From NCBI GenBank assembly GCA_963761015.1, contig CAVXFL010000017.1, positions 49,081 through 113,080 on the forward strand: a stretch of DNA of 64,000 bases, written 5' to 3'. Position 1 is the stretch's first letter. Each line of letters opens with the position of its first letter. The notes under the pieces were generated by a model. The model worked only from the letters and a program-made list of their open reading frames with translations, did not search any database and was not told where the DNA came from. Of this stretch, positions 1 to 10,543 are shown in pieces. The DNA is from CAVXFL01 sp963761015. GTDB taxonomy: Bacteria > Pseudomonadota > Alphaproteobacteria > Acetobacterales > Acetobacteraceae. Both the position numbers and the translations under genes were made by a program.

Positions 1-408
1 GCCCAGCCCGATGCCGCCGAACACGCCGTAGCCGAGATAGAGCAGCCAGAGCTGGTGCAGATGGATGCCCAGCGCGGAAACCAGGAAACCGCCGCCGAAG
101 AAGGCGGCGCCGGCCAGCATGGCCTTGCGCGGTCCGACGCGATCCAGCCAGCTCCCGGTCAATGCCGAGGCAATACCGAGCACCAGGATGGCGATACTGA
201 AGATCCAGCCCAGTTCGGTCAGCTTCCAGTCGCCAGGCGCGGACTTCGTGATGCCGATCAGCCGCGTCATCGGCAGGTTGAACACGCTGAACGCGTAGAC
301 TTGGCCAATCGACAGGTGCACGCACAAGGCGGCCGGCGGCACGAGCCAGCGGTTGAATCCAGGACCCGCGACGATCCGGTCGCGATCGAGCCATGAGAGC
401 ACAGACAT
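1..408 (-). CDS. OFA-family MFS transporter, N-terminal part (cut by window edge)
   Basis: The first 136 codons of a membrane transporter; the rest lies before position 1. After a short cytoplasmic start (MSVLSWLDRDRI) come hydrophobic segments. The pattern PPAALCVHLSIGQVYAFSVF and the MFS loop-2 type motif with DRVGPRKAM are typical of the oxalate/formate antiporter (OFA) branch of the Major Facilitator Superfamily. The ATG at 408 starts it. It lies about 70 bases downstream of fdsD on the same strand, so it may be the last gene of the formate dehydrogenase operon and could move formate, oxalate or another small carboxylate. The family is fairly clear; the substrate is inferred from context only. 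Confidence 0.75.
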   Translation of the reverse strand, partial: MSVLSWLDRDRIVAGPGFNRWLVPPAALCVHLSIGQVYAFSVFNLPMTRLIGITKSAPGDWKLTELGWIFSIAILVLGIASALTGSWLDRVGPRKAMLAGAAFFGGGFLVSALGIHLHQLWLLYLGYGVFGGIGLG

Positions 409-477
409 CTCATCCCCTGTCAGAATTTTAATCTTTCTGCCCCCTGACTTCGGGCAAGTCAGAGTTCTTTAGAGCAG

Positions 478-717
478 CTATTTGCGCTCCGCCAGTCTTC
501 GCACGGCTTTCAGGGCACAAGGGTCGAGTCCGGCGCCGCCTCTCTCGACATGCTCGGCGATGGCGCTGCGCATGCGGGGGTCCCAGAACTGCCGCAAATG
601 GGCGGCGGTGGCCTCGACCGCCTTCTCCTCCCCGCCATGGGCGAGGGCGCGGCTGATCTGGTTGGCCATCATGACCAGCCGGTCGGTCGAGCTTTTATGT
701 CCGGGCTCATGCGACAT
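478..717 (-). CDS. fdsD: Formate dehydrogenase delta subunit FdsD
   Basis: A 79-residue protein that closes the fds operon. The sequence DRLVMMANQISRALA near the N-terminus, the later HLRQFWDPRMR and the short length match the FdsD family. FdsD is the small non-catalytic subunit of soluble NAD-dependent molybdenum formate dehydrogenases and is thought to help assemble or stabilise the complex. Its start overlaps the end of fdhD by 11 bases, so translation is probably coupled. There are no cofactor-binding cysteines, as expected. Confidence 0.9.
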   Translation of the reverse strand: MSHEPGHKSSTDRLVMMANQISRALAHGGEEKAVEATAAHLRQFWDPRMRSAIAEHVERGGAGLDPCALKAVRRLAERK

Positions 718-1525
718 GGGCGGATGCCGGGGGCAGGATGCGGGCGGGGTGGGTGAACAGCTCGAACCCGTCGGCGCGGGCGACGGCGGCGAGCGTGATG
801 CCGGCGGCCTCGGCGACGCGCACGGCGAGCGCGGTCGGCGCCGAGACCGCGACCAGCAGGGGCGCGCCGATCGTCGCCGTCTTCTGCACCATTTCGACCG
901 AGACCCGGCTGGTCAGCAGCACCGCGCCGCGCGCGCCCGGCACGCCCGCGCGGGCGAGCGCGCCGGCCAATTTGTCCAGTGCGTTGTGCCGGCCGACATC
1001 CTCGCGCAGCGCGACGACGCCGGAGCCGGGCTCCCAGAAGGCCGCGCCATGAACGGCGCGCGTCTGGTGGTTCAGGGGTTGAAGCGGGCCGATCGCGTTC
1101 ATCGCGCCCGCGATCGCATCGGCCGAGACGCGCAGGTCGCTGCCGACGCAGGGCGGCGGTCGCATCGCCTGGTCCAGGCTCTCCATGCCGCACAAGCCGC
1201 AGCCGGTGGCGCCGGTCAGGTGGCGGCGGCGTTCGAACACCGCGTCCTCGCGCGGCCGCGCCAAACTCATGCGCAACTCGACGCCGCGCGCCACTTCCAC
1301 GACCTCCAGTTCCTCGATTTCACCGGGCGCGTCGATCAGCCCCTCGTTCAGGCTGAAGCCGACGGCGAAATCCTCAAGGTCGGCCGGGGTCGCCATCATC
1401 ACCGCATAGGTCGCGCGGCCGTAGGTGAGCGCGACCGCGGTCTCCTCCGGGATCAGCCGCTCGCGCGGCGCAAACGCACCGCCGCGCCAAACCAGCGGAA
1501 CGCTGCGTCGGATCGGTTCGGGCAT
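707..1525 (-). CDS. fdhD: Formate dehydrogenase accessory sulfurtransferase FdhD/FdsC
   Basis: A 272-residue FdhD-family protein. FdhD takes sulfur from a cysteine desulfurase and passes it to the bis-MGD molybdenum cofactor before insertion into formate dehydrogenase. Visible family features are DLEDFAVGFSLNEGLI in the N-terminal third, the sulfur-carrying cysteine loop CGLCG near residue 110, and the ALREDVGRHNALDKL segment. The gene sits between fdsA (25 bases upstream) and fdsD (11-base overlap), the usual fdsGBACD order. Start is the ATG at 1525. Confidence 0.95.
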   Translation of the reverse strand: MPEPIRRSVPLVWRGGAFAPRERLIPEETAVALTYGRATYAVMMATPADLEDFAVGFSLNEGLIDAPGEIEELEVVEVARGVELRMSLARPREDAVFERRRHLTGATGCGLCGMESLDQAMRPPPCVGSDLRVSADAIAGAMNAIGPLQPLNHQTRAVHGAAFWEPGSGVVALREDVGRHNALDKLAGALARAGVPGARGAVLLTSRVSVEMVQKTATIGAPLLVAVSAPTALAVRVAEAAGITLAAVARADGFELFTHPARILPPASAHVA

Positions 1526-1550
1526 CGCTACTAGCCGCTGCCGCCGAGCA

Positions 1551-4393
1551 CTACTCCGCCGCGACCGGCAGGATACGGCGGCTGGCCTCGGAATGCGCGC
1601 GATAGCTTTCCTGCCACTCGGTCGGCCCGTTGGAGCGCGCCACCTGCACGGCGGTGACCTTGTATTCGGGGCAGTTGGTCGCCCAATCGGAATACTCGGT
1701 CGTCACCACGTTGGCCTGCGTCTCGGGATGGTGGAAGGTGGTGTAGACCACGCCCGGCGCCACCCGCTCGGTGATCTTGGCGCGCAGGCTGGTGGCGCCG
1801 GCGCGGCTCTCCAGCTTCACCCAGTCGGCGTCGCGAATCCCGCGCTGCTCGGCGTCGTGCGGATGGATCTCCAGCACGTCCTCCTCGTGCCAGACGACGT
1901 TCTCCGTGCGCCGCGTCTGCGCGCCCACATTGTACTGGCTGAGGATGCGCCCGGTGGTGAGCAGGAGCGGAAAGCGCGGCCCGGTGCGTTCGTCGGTCGG
2001 GATGTATTCGGTGACGACGAACTGGCCCTTGCCGCGCACGAAGCCGTTCACGTGCATGACCGGCGTCCCCTCGGGCGCCTGATCGTTGCACGGCCACTGG
2101 ATCGAGCCCAGCCGATCGAGTTTCTCGTAGGACACGCCGGCGAAGGTCGGCGTGGTGCGCGCGATCTCGTCCATGATCTCGCTTGGGTGGTCATAGTGCA
2201 TCGGGAAGCCCATCGCGTTGGCGATCGCCACGGTGACTTCCCAATCCGCCATGCCGGCGCGCGGCGGCATAGCGCGGCGGATGCGGTTAATGCGCCGCTC
2301 GGCGTTGATGAAGGTGCCGTCTTTTTCCAGGAAGCTCGCGCCCGGCAGGAAGACGTGCGCGTAGTTCGAGGTCTCGTTCAGGAACAGATCCTGCACGACC
2401 ACGCATTCCATCGCCGTCAGGCCGGCGACAATGTGGCTGGTGTCGGGATCGGACTGCGCGATGTCCTCGCCCTGCACGTACAGCGCTCGGAACGAACCGT
2501 CGATTGCGGAATCGATCATGTTGGGAATTCGCAGCCCCGGTTCGGGGTCGAGCGATACGCCCCATTCCTGCTCGTAGATGCGTCGCGCGACGGTGTCGGA
2601 CACGTGTCGGTAGCCAGGATATTCGTGCGGGAACGAGCCCATGTCGCACGAGCCCTGAACGTTGTTCTGCCCGCGCAGCGGATTCACGCCGACTCCCATC
2701 CGGCCGATATTGCCGGTCGCCATCGCCAGATTGGCAAGACACATCACCGCGGTGGTGCCCTGGCTGTGCTCGGTTACGCCGAGGCCGTAATAGATGGCTG
2801 CGTTGCGTGCCGTGGCGTAGAGGCGCGCGGCCGCGCGGATCTGCTCGGGCGGAACGCCGCACATCGTCGCCACCGATTTCGGGGCTGTTGCGCGCCTCCG
2901 CGACGAAGTCCGCCCAGTCCTGGAACGCCGCCCAGTCGCAGCGCTCTCGCACGAAATCCTGGTTCACCAGCCGCTCGGTCACGATGACATGCGCCATCGC
3001 CGTCAGCATGGCGACATTGGTGCCGGGCAAGAGCGGCAGATGGTGGCGCGCCTCGACATGCGGCGAGCGCACGAGGTCGATGCGGCGCGGATCGACTACG
3101 ATGAGCTGCGCACCCTGGCGCAACCGCCGCTTCATGCGCGAGGCGAACACCGGGTGCGCGTCGGTCGGGTTAGCGCCGACGACCATGATCACGTCGGCCT
3201 CGTCCACGGAATCGAAATGCTGCGTGCCGGCCGAGGTGCCGAACGTGGTTTTCAGCCCGTAGCCGGTCGGCGAGTGGCAGACCCGCGCGCAGGTATCGAC
3301 GTTGTTGTTGCCGAAGCCGGCGCGCACCAGCTTCTGCACCAGATAGGTTTCCTCGTCGGAGCAGCGCGATGAGGTGATGCCGCCGATCGCGCCGCGTCCA
3401 TATTTCTGCTGGATGCGCTTGAACTCCGAGGCCACGCGGCCGATCGCTTCTTCCCAGGTGGTTTCGCGCCACGGATCTTCGATGCGATCACGCACCATCG
3501 GCTTCAGCACCCGGTCGGGGTGCATCGCGTAGCCATAGGCGAAGCGGCCCTTCACGCAGGAATGGCCGTGATTTGCCTGCCCTTCCTTGTAGGGGAGCAT
3601 CCGCACGACTTCGGTGCCGCGCATTTCGGCCTTGAAGCTGCACCCGACGCCACAATAGGCGCAGGTGGTGAGCACGGTGTGCTCTGGCTGGCCGATGTCG
3701 ATGACGGACTTTTCGATCAACGCGCCTGTCGGGCAGGCCTGCACGCAGGCGCCGCAGGAGACGCATTCGGAATCGACAAACAATTCGGCGGCGCTGGCGG
3801 CGACCTTGGAATCGAAGCCGCGGCCCTCGATCGTCAGCGCAAACGTGCCCTGCGTCTCCTCGCAGGCCCGCACGCAGCGCGAGCAGACGATACAGCGCGC
3901 CGGATCGTAGGTGAAATACGGGTTGGACTCGTCCTTCTCGGCGCGCAGGTGGGTCGCGCCCTCGACCATAGCGTACCTCGCGCAGCCCAACCGCGCCGGC
4001 CACGTCCTGAAACTCGCAATCGCCATTGGCGGGCGCGGTGAGCGTGTCGCGCGGGAAGTCCGAGGCGTACAGCTCCATCACGCCCCGACGCACGCGCTTC
4101 AGCCGTTCGCTCTGGGTGCTCACCACCATGCCCTCGGATGCGGGCGTGGTGCAGGACGCGGGCATCCCCGGGGCGCGGCCTTCGATCTCGACCAGGCACA
4201 CCCGGCAGGAGCCGAAGGCGTTGAGCGAATCCGTGGCGCAGAGCTTGGGAATCTGGATGCCGGCCTGCATCGCCGCGCGCATGATCGAGGTGCCGTCCGG
4301 CACGCTCACCTTGAACCCGTCGATGGTCAGCGTGACGGTCTTACCCGACGCGACCGCCGGCGTGCCGTAGTCGACTTCCTTGATGAGCGGCAT
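1551..4393 (-). CDS. fdsA: NAD-dependent formate dehydrogenase alpha (molybdopterin) subunit FdsA, interrupted by two frameshifts
   Basis: The catalytic subunit that oxidises formate to CO2 at a molybdenum bis-MGD centre. Reading across two single-base frame breaks gives about 946 residues, the normal size. Domain order: N-terminal NuoG-like 2Fe-2S domain (Cys52, 63, 66, 81), two 4Fe-4S motifs (CIVCSRCVRAC and CVSCGACVQACP), the CAYCGVGC cluster site of the molybdopterin domain, the active-site region DTCARVCHSP, and a C-terminal molydopterin-dinucleotide binding domain. Frame breaks lie near 3966 (a GG run) and 2878 (an AAA run); removing one base at each restores a 2841-base gene. All key residues survive on either side, so sequencing error is more likely than loss. 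It starts 11 bases after fdsB. Confidence 0.9.
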
Positions 4394-4404
4394 CGCTGCC
4401 CTCC

Positions 4405-5982
4405 CTATTCGGCGGCGGCGACCCCGGCATACGCCGGGGCTGGCTCGCGCCGCTTCTCGAAATCCGCGCGGAAATGCGTGAGCGCGCTCATCACCGGATA
4501 TGGGGTGAAGCCGCCGAGTGCGCAGAGCGAACCGTATTTCATGGTGTTGCAAAGATCCTCGACCAGCGCGAGGTTCGCCGCGACGCGCTCGCCGGCCATG
4601 ATGCGGTCGATCACCTCCACGCCGCGCACCGAGCCGACGCGGCAGGGCGTGCACTTGCCGCAGGATTCGAACGCGCAGAACTCCATCGCGAAGCGCGCCT
4701 GCCGGGCCATGTCCACCGTGTCGTCGAACACCACGATGCCGCCGTGCCCAATCAGCCCGTCGCGCTGCGCAAAGGCCTCGTAGTCGAACGGCGTGTCGAA
4801 CAGCGCGGGCGGGAAATAGGCGCCGAGCGGACCGCCGACCTGCACCGCCTTGACCGGCCGCCCGGTCAGGGTCCCGCCGCCAATGTCCTCGACCAATTCG
4901 CCGAGCGTGACGCCGAACGCGGTCTCGAACAGCCCGCCGTGGCGGACATTGCCGGCAAGCTGGATCGGCATGGTGCCGCGCGAACGGCCCATGCCGTAAT
5001 CGCGATAGGCCTCGCCGCCCTCGCACAGAATCCACGGGACCGAGGCGAAGGAAATCACGTTGTTGATGACGGTCGGCTTGCCGAACAGGCCGATATGCGC
5101 CGGCAGCGGCGGCTTGGCGCGGACTTGGCCGCGCTTGCCCTCGATGGAATCCAGCATCGAGGTTTCCTCGCCGCAGACATAGGCCCCGGCGCCGATGCGC
5201 ACTTCCATGTCGAAGGCGAACCCGGCCCCCAGGACGTTCGGCCCGAGCAGACCCTCCGCCCGAGCCGCCGCGATGGCGTGTTCCATCGCCGCCGCAGCGT
5301 GCGGGTATTCCGATCTAATATATATGTACCCCTTCGAGGCGCCGGTCGCGAACGCCGCGATGGTCATGCCCTCGACCAGCACGAACGGATCGCCCTCCAT
5401 GATCATGCGGTCGGAGAAGGTCCCCGAGTCACCCTCGTCGGCGTTGCAGACCAGGTATTTCGGCGCCCCGGCGGCGCGCAGCACGGTCTGCCACTTGATG
5501 CCCGTCGGAAAGCCGGCGCCGCCGCGGCCGCGCAGGCCGGAGACTATCACCTCCTGCACCACCGCCTCCGCGCCGAGCGACACGGCCCGTTCCAGGCCGC
5601 GATAGCCGCCATGCGCGCGGTATTCGGCGAGCGAGCGCGGATCGGTGATGCCGCAGCGGGCGAACACCAATCTCGTCTGCCGCTTGAGATACGGAATGGC
5701 TTCGGACGGCCCTTTGCATAGCGAGTGCGGCCGCCCCTCCAGCATTCCGGCGATGAGCAGCGGGTCGACGTCCTCGGGCGCGACCGGGCCATAGGCGACG
5801 CGACCGGAGGGCGTGGCGACCTCGACCATCGGTTCAAGCCAATAAAGGCCGCGCGAGCCGGTGCGGACGATCTCGACCGGCAGGTTGCGCGCCCGCGCTG
5901 ACTGGGCGAGCCGAGCGGCAACCTCATCGGCCCCGACCGCTACGGCGGCGGCATCGCGCGGAATGAAGACGCGCGGGGTCAT
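4405..5982 (-). CDS. fdsB: NAD-dependent formate dehydrogenase beta subunit FdsB
   Basis: A 525-residue diaphorase subunit that carries electrons from formate oxidation to NAD+. The N-terminal 110 residues form a thioredoxin-like 2Fe-2S-type domain; the remainder is NuoF-like, with SGLRGRGGAGFPTGIKW for FMN/NADH binding, CNADEGDSGTFSDR, and a C-terminal 4Fe-4S site SCGKCTPCRVG. Length and order match FdsB. Its ATG overlaps the fdsG stop by four bases (ATGA), so it is translationally coupled, and fdsA follows after 11 bases. Confidence 0.95.
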   Translation of the reverse strand: MTPRVFIPRDAAAVAVGADEVAARLAQSARARNLPVEIVRTGSRGLYWLEPMVEVATPSGRVAYGPVAPEDVDPLLIAGMLEGRPHSLCKGPSEAIPYLKRQTRLVFARCGITDPRSLAEYRAHGGYRGLERAVSLGAEAVVQEVIVSGLRGRGGAGFPTGIKWQTVLRAAGAPKYLVCNADEGDSGTFSDRMIMEGDPFVLVEGMTIAAFATGASKGYIYIRSEYPHAAAAMEHAIAAARAEGLLGPNVLGAGFAFDMEVRIGAGAYVCGEETSMLDSIEGKRGQVRAKPPLPAHIGLFGKPTVINNVISFASVPWILCEGGEAYRDYGMGRSRGTMPIQLAGNVRHGGLFETAFGVTLGELVEDIGGGTLTGRPVKAVQVGGPLGAYFPPALFDTPFDYEAFAQRDGLIGHGGIVVFDDTVDMARQARFAMEFCAFESCGKCTPCRVGSVRGVEVIDRIMAGERVAANLALVEDLCNTMKYGSLCALGGFTPYPVMSALTHFRADFEKRREPAPAYAGVAAAE

Positions 5983-6494
5983 GCGGCCGCCTCGCCAAGC
6001 AGCGCGTCAAGCCGCGCGTCGTTCAACCGCGCGACCGGGCGGCCGTCCAGCATGGCCGAGGGCGCGCAGGCGCAGAGGCCGAGGCAGAACACCGGCTCCA
6101 GCGTTACCGCGCCGTCCTTGCTCGTCGCGCCCCAGTCGAGGCCGAGGCGTTCGCGCGCTTTGGCGGCCAGCGCGTCGCCGCCCATGGATTGGCAGGCCTC
6201 CGCACGGCAGAGCCGCAACACGTGCCGCCCCGGCGGGTGGCGGCGGAAATCGTGGTAGAAGCTGATGACGCCGTGGACCTCGGCGCGCGACAGGTTCAGG
6301 GCGCCCGCCAGCAGCGGCACCGCCTCCGCCGGGATGTAGCCGAACTCGGCCTGCAAGGCGTGCAGAATGGGCAGCATCGCGCCTTCGCGCGCGCCCTCGG
6401 CGGCGACGATCGCGCCCGCCCGCTCGGGGTCCCACTTCCTGGTCGTGTGCATGGTTTCCGACAAATGCGCGTGAAAACGGCGCGGATCAAGCAT
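5979..6494 (-). CDS. fdsG: NAD-dependent formate dehydrogenase gamma subunit FdsG
   Basis: A 2Fe-2S protein of the NuoE/HoxE family that works with FdsB. The four cluster cysteines are in CRAEAC and, about 40 residues later, CLGLC, the usual C-x4-C and C-x3-C spacing. The helical N-terminus with ILHALQAEFGYIP and the ISFYHDFR segment are also typical. It is the first gene of the operon; the promoter should lie in the 197-base gap shared with the divergent porin. Either the ATG at 6494 or the one at 6452 (MHTTRKWDP) could start it; the shorter protein is closer to the family size. Confidence 0.93.
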   Translation of the reverse strand: MLDPRRFHAHLSETMHTTRKWDPERAGAIVAAEGAREGAMLPILHALQAEFGYIPAEAVPLLAGALNLSRAEVHGVISFYHDFRRHPPGRHVLRLCRAEACQSMGGDALAAKARERLGLDWGATSKDGAVTLEPVFCLGLCACAPSAMLDGRPVARLNDARLDALLGEAAA

Positions 6495-6691
6495 GTCCGC
6501 GCACCGGCGCCGCGAGTTGAAGCATCGTGATCCTCACAACGCTCCCATCGCCACCGTGCCCGACCCGCAACAGCCCGGGTTGCGCCGCAACATTTCGTCA
6601 AAGTGTAACAGACGCGCTGCGGGAACGAATTTAGGTTCCGCCGCGCAAAACGGCCACGCTGTTGGACCAATCGGAAAATCGGGAGAACAAG

Positions 6692-8406
6692 ATGGCGCGG
6701 AAGAGCACCGTGCGAGCCACCCTGTTGAGTATGACCGCCCTCGCGGCGGGGCTGCTGGCCTCCGCCCCGGCGCATGCGCAGACGAGCACGCAGATCGACG
6801 CCATTCAACGCCAGATTCGGCAGTTGCAGCGCGAATTGACGCAGATGAAGCACGCCTTGCACACGCGCGACGCGGCGGTGCGGGCGGCGCAGGCCGAGGC
6901 CAATCGCGCGCGCCGCGAGGCGCGCCAAGCGCACGAAGCGGTCGAGCGCATTCCGATCAATCCGTTCCCGGCGCCGCTGGCCCCGCGTCCGGGCCCGGGA
7001 CAGATCACCGGGCTCGCACCGGCCCCGCAGGGGCCAGCCTCGATGGCGGGTCCGAGCCCCGCCATGATCACGCAGACTGCCCCGCGCCCCGTGTTCCAGG
7101 TGGGCGGACTGACGGTCTCCTTGGGCGGCTTCGTGGCGTTTGAAGGTGTCTTCCGCTCACGCAACGAAAGCGCCTCGATCGGCTCCAGCTTCGGCGGTAT
7201 CCCGTTCAACAACGTTCCCGCCGCACATATGGGCGAGTTCCACTTCACCGCGCAGCAGAGCCGGGTCGCCGCGCTGGTGGAGGGCAATGTCAACCCGGTC
7301 ACCCATATCGCCGGGTATGTCGAAGCGGATTTCCTCGGCGCCGCGCCGACCGCGAACAACAACGAAAGCAACAGCTACAATCCGCGTCTGCGCCAGTTCT
7401 GGGGCGCGTACGACCGCACCGATCTGGGCCTCCACTTGGTGTTTGGCCAGATGTGGAGCTTGGTGACACTTTATAAGAACGGTCTGATACCGCGGAAGGA
7501 GGACGCGCCGCTGACGATCGACGCGCAGTACGTGCCCGGCTTCACCTGGAAACGCCAGGCGGCGATCCGCGTCTACGGCGATTTCATGGACAAGAAGGTT
7601 TGGCTGGGCGCGTCGCTGGAAAACCCGGAGACCACGTTCTTCGTCGGGCCCAACGGGTCCGGTCAGCCGAGCGGCACCACGATCACCACGACATTGCCTG
7701 GAACCGCGAACTATGGGGGAGGCTCGTCGTACAGCAGTGACGTGGCCCCCGACATGGTCCTGAAGGCCGCGTTCGAGCCGGGCTACGGGCATTACGAGGT
7801 CTATGGTCTCGGCCGGCTGGAGAAGGACCGCGTCAGCACGCCCGGGTTCGGCGCCAACAAGATCAGGTTCGGCGGCGGCGTCGGCGGTGGCTTCATCGTG
7901 CCGCTGCTGCACAACACGGTCCAACTCCAGGGCAGCGCCCTGGTCGGCGCCGGGATCGGCAGCTACGGCACCTCGGGGCTGCCGGACGCAACCATCGGTT
8001 CGAACGGCCAGCCGGTACCGGTACCGGAGGTGCAGGCGCTGGTCGGATTGATCGGCCACCCCAGCAAATCGATCGACATCTACGGCTATGTCGGCACCGA
8101 GCAGGAATCGCGCAAGTCATTCAGCCTGGCGGGCAAGGGGTACGGCTACGGCAGCCCGCTCTATGACAACAGCGGATGCCAGATCGAGCTCAGCACCTTG
8201 CCCTGCTCGCCCGCGAACACCTCGGGCGTGGTCCAGGGCACGGTCGGGTTCTGGTGGCGCTGGCTGCACGGCCCCTGGGGTACCATGGCGACCGGCGCGC
8301 AGGTACCTCTTATACGCGCCGCAACGTCTTCAGCGGCATCGGCCCAACGCCGAGTGCGAACGAAAACATGTTCTTTCTGAGCATGCGCTATTATCCGTTC
8401 CAGTAG
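6692..8406 (+). CDS. Outer-membrane porin-like beta-barrel protein (frameshift near the 3' end)
   Basis: A secreted beta-barrel protein of about 571 residues once one missing base near 8302 (GG for GGG in CAGGTACC) is allowed for. It has a Sec signal peptide ending APAHAQ, a coiled-coil stretch of about 65 residues (IDAIQRQIRQLQRELTQM onward) as in trimeric porins, a proline-rich linker, and then alternating amphipathic strands from about residue 140. In the corrected frame it ends SMRYYPFQ, with the aromatic near the C-terminus expected for BAM substrates. ATG 6692 is chosen because it directly begins the signal peptide. Its family resembles porins common in Acetobacteraceae; the transported solute is unknown. 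Confidence 0.75.
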
Positions 8407-8454
8407 CGAGCTCGTCGCACACAAACTCCAACAAATTCTTAACCGTCTCGGTCT

Positions 8455-8486
8455 AGCGTCCGGAGGAACTGCCCCCTTCGGACGCT
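8455..8486 (+). terminator. Possible stem-loop terminator after the porin gene
   Basis: The arms AGCGTCCG and CGGACGCT form a perfect eight-base-pair stem around a 16-base loop, about 50 bases after the corrected porin stop. There is no T-run after it, so intrinsic termination is uncertain. Confidence 0.4.
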
Positions 8487-8575
8487 GGATTCATGCCTCG
8501 CAGATCCGCCTCCAGACGGATACGGCCCCGGCGTGGCGCCGAAGCCGGTGGCCGCAACGCCATCAGACGGCCCCG

Positions 8576-9811
8576 ATGAAGGTCCCGTTGTCAGCCGAGG
8601 TCGGCGCGGCGATCGCCGAGGCTGTTCGGGCGCTCGGCTTGCGGCGGAACAGGTTTCCGCCCGCGCTCGAACGCAGCTTCAACGACGCAACCTGGACCGA
8701 ACGGTACCGGGAGTTTCGCTTCTGGCTCTGGGGTTTTCTCGTCTTCGCGTGGCTCGCGCTCGGCCTTACCTATCTCGCCAATCCCGAGGAATTGGCGCTG
8801 GCCGCCGCCGTCCGCCTGTTTGTAATCACGCCCGCCTATCTGACCGGGATTTGGCTGTTGTCGCACCGGCAGCCGCGCCATGTGGAATTCGCGGCCGCCA
8901 TCCTGCCCCATGTGCTCGCGCTGGTGTGCGTCGAGGCGCTGTTTCTCGCCACCGCAGGGCCCGACATAGCGCGCAATTCCATCACGCTGACATTCGGAAT
9001 TCTGGCAACCAACTTCGTGGTGCCCATGCGTAGCAGGCAGACGATCGCCTATACCGCGCTGACCGTCGCAATCGGCGACGCCTTGATCGCAACGGACATG
9101 GTGGTCCGACACGGGGCATTCGTCCAAGCAGATACGATCATGTTTAACCACATGGTGGTCGCTTTATCCGTGTTCGGCCGAGTTCGCGCCGAAGCAGGCA
9201 TGCGGCGGGGATTCCTGCGCGGGCTGTTGCTCCGGCGCCGTACAGACGAACTCGCACGCGCCAACGAACGGCTGCTCGAGATATCGATAACCGATCCGCT
9301 GACCGGCGTCGCCAACCGGCGTTCGTATGAAAAGGTGCTGCTGGGGTCCTGGAACGCGGCGATGGCGTCGGGTTCGCCGCTTGCGGTTCTGATGATCGAT
9401 GTCGACCGGTTCAAATCGTACAATGATCGGCTCGGCCATTTGCAGGGTGACGAGTGTCTGCGCGCGATCGCTCGCGCCATCGTCGGCCAGACGCGTCGCG
9501 GCCGCGACGTGGTCGGCCGCTTCGGCGGGGAGGAGTTCGTGATGCTGCTGCCCAACACCGATCGGGACACCGCCACCGCGGTCGCCGAGCGTGTGCGCCG
9601 CGCGGTGGCGAGTCTCGGAATGCCGCATCCGGGAGGAAATGAACACGGCGTGGTGACGGTGAGCATCGGCGTGGCGGCGCTCGACGATGTCGGCACCGAG
9701 AGCAGGCCGGACGGGCTTCTGGCCGCCGCCGACCGGGCGCTTTACGCGGCAAAACTGGCCGGCCGCAACCGCGTCTGTGTGAAGGACCCGGAGGTCGGGC
9801 ACGCGCTGTAA
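8576..9811 (+). CDS. Membrane-bound GGDEF diguanylate cyclase
   Basis: A 411-residue protein that should make cyclic di-GMP from two GTP. The N-terminal half (about residues 45-195) has five or six hydrophobic segments of a membrane sensor domain. A linker helix (DELARANERLLEISITDPLTGVANRR) leads into the GGDEF domain. The active-site motif is GGEEF, an active variant, and RGRD lies five residues upstream of it, the canonical RxxD inhibitory site for product feedback. No EAL domain follows. It stands alone, with the porin upstream and a convergent cytochrome gene downstream, so its signalling target cannot be read from context. Confidence 0.93.
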   Translation: MKVPLSAEVGAAIAEAVRALGLRRNRFPPALERSFNDATWTERYREFRFWLWGFLVFAWLALGLTYLANPEELALAAAVRLFVITPAYLTGIWLLSHRQPRHVEFAAAILPHVLALVCVEALFLATAGPDIARNSITLTFGILATNFVVPMRSRQTIAYTALTVAIGDALIATDMVVRHGAFVQADTIMFNHMVVALSVFGRVRAEAGMRRGFLRGLLLRRRTDELARANERLLEISITDPLTGVANRRSYEKVLLGSWNAAMASGSPLAVLMIDVDRFKSYNDRLGHLQGDECLRAIARAIVGQTRRGRDVVGRFGGEEFVMLLPNTDRDTATAVAERVRRAVASLGMPHPGGNEHGVVTVSIGVAALDDVGTESRPDGLLAAADRALYAAKLAGRNRVCVKDPEVGHAL

Positions 9812-9985
9812 CCGGCATCGCCGCTATCCGCGACTTCGGGGTTCGGTGCGAACCAGCGCCAGCCCGGGGCAGCGCGAGAGCACGTTCACAAAAGCTCCCA
9901 GTCCGTTCATTGCCGGGCGCGACCGGCAGTTCTTGCCGGGGAGATGCGCGGGTCGAGCCGCCAATTCCAGTCAGCCTGAACGCGG

Positions 9986-10333
9986 TTAAGGCTTCAGCGA
10001 TTTGATGTATTTCGCCATGAGCGCGATCTGTTTGTCGTTCAGAAATCGCTTGAACGACGGCATGTAGCCGGGCTTGCCATTATGGATGCGCTGCTCGACC
10101 TCCTGTTTCGTCATCTTCGTGCCGGCCAGTTTGGGCCCCTTGTCGGCGGTCATGCCGTAGCTGCCGTGGCACCAGCCGCACTGGCCGGCGAAAATCGCCT
10201 TCGCCTGCGCCCTTTCGGCGTCGGTCAGCACCGGCCGCGACTGCGTCTCGTGCTCGTGGTCGGCCGCATGGTTCTCCGCCGCCATACCAACGGACGACGC
10301 CAGCGTGAGGCCGCAAGCGACGGCAATCGCCAT
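9986..10333 (-). CDS. Small mono-haem c-type cytochrome, candidate partner of the PQQ dehydrogenase
   Basis: A class I cytochrome c of roughly 115 residues with a signal peptide, haem site CGWCH (residues 52-56 from this start) and a probable axial methionine in GYMPSFKRF. The reading frame is open further upstream to 10525, and the ATG at 10333 gives a weakly charged signal peptide start, so the true start could be a little earlier (for example the TTG three codons before). It follows the PQQ dehydrogenase on the same strand, with a strong hairpin between them. The natural role would be to accept electrons from that periplasmic enzyme; this is inferred from adjacency. Confidence 0.8.
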   Translation of the reverse strand: MAIAVACGLTLASSVGMAAENHAADHEHETQSRPVLTDAERAQAKAIFAGQCGWCHGSYGMTADKGPKLAGTKMTKQEVEQRIHNGKPGYMPSFKRFLNDKQIALMAKYIKSLKP

Positions 10334-10543
10334 CAGATCCAATCGCCGTGACGCGCACGCGGGCCGAGCGTCGTGGCGAGCGACCCCGGCGGAGGAAGGG
10401 GGAAGCAATCCGCCGGCGGCTCCGGATCGCCTTGTCGCTCTGCCCCTCGCGGCGACCATTCGAATAGGCCGACGCTCCGCTCCGAAACTTGGCATAGACC
10501 GCGAACGAAAGAACAATCTCATCATGTCTGCTCGTCGACGAGA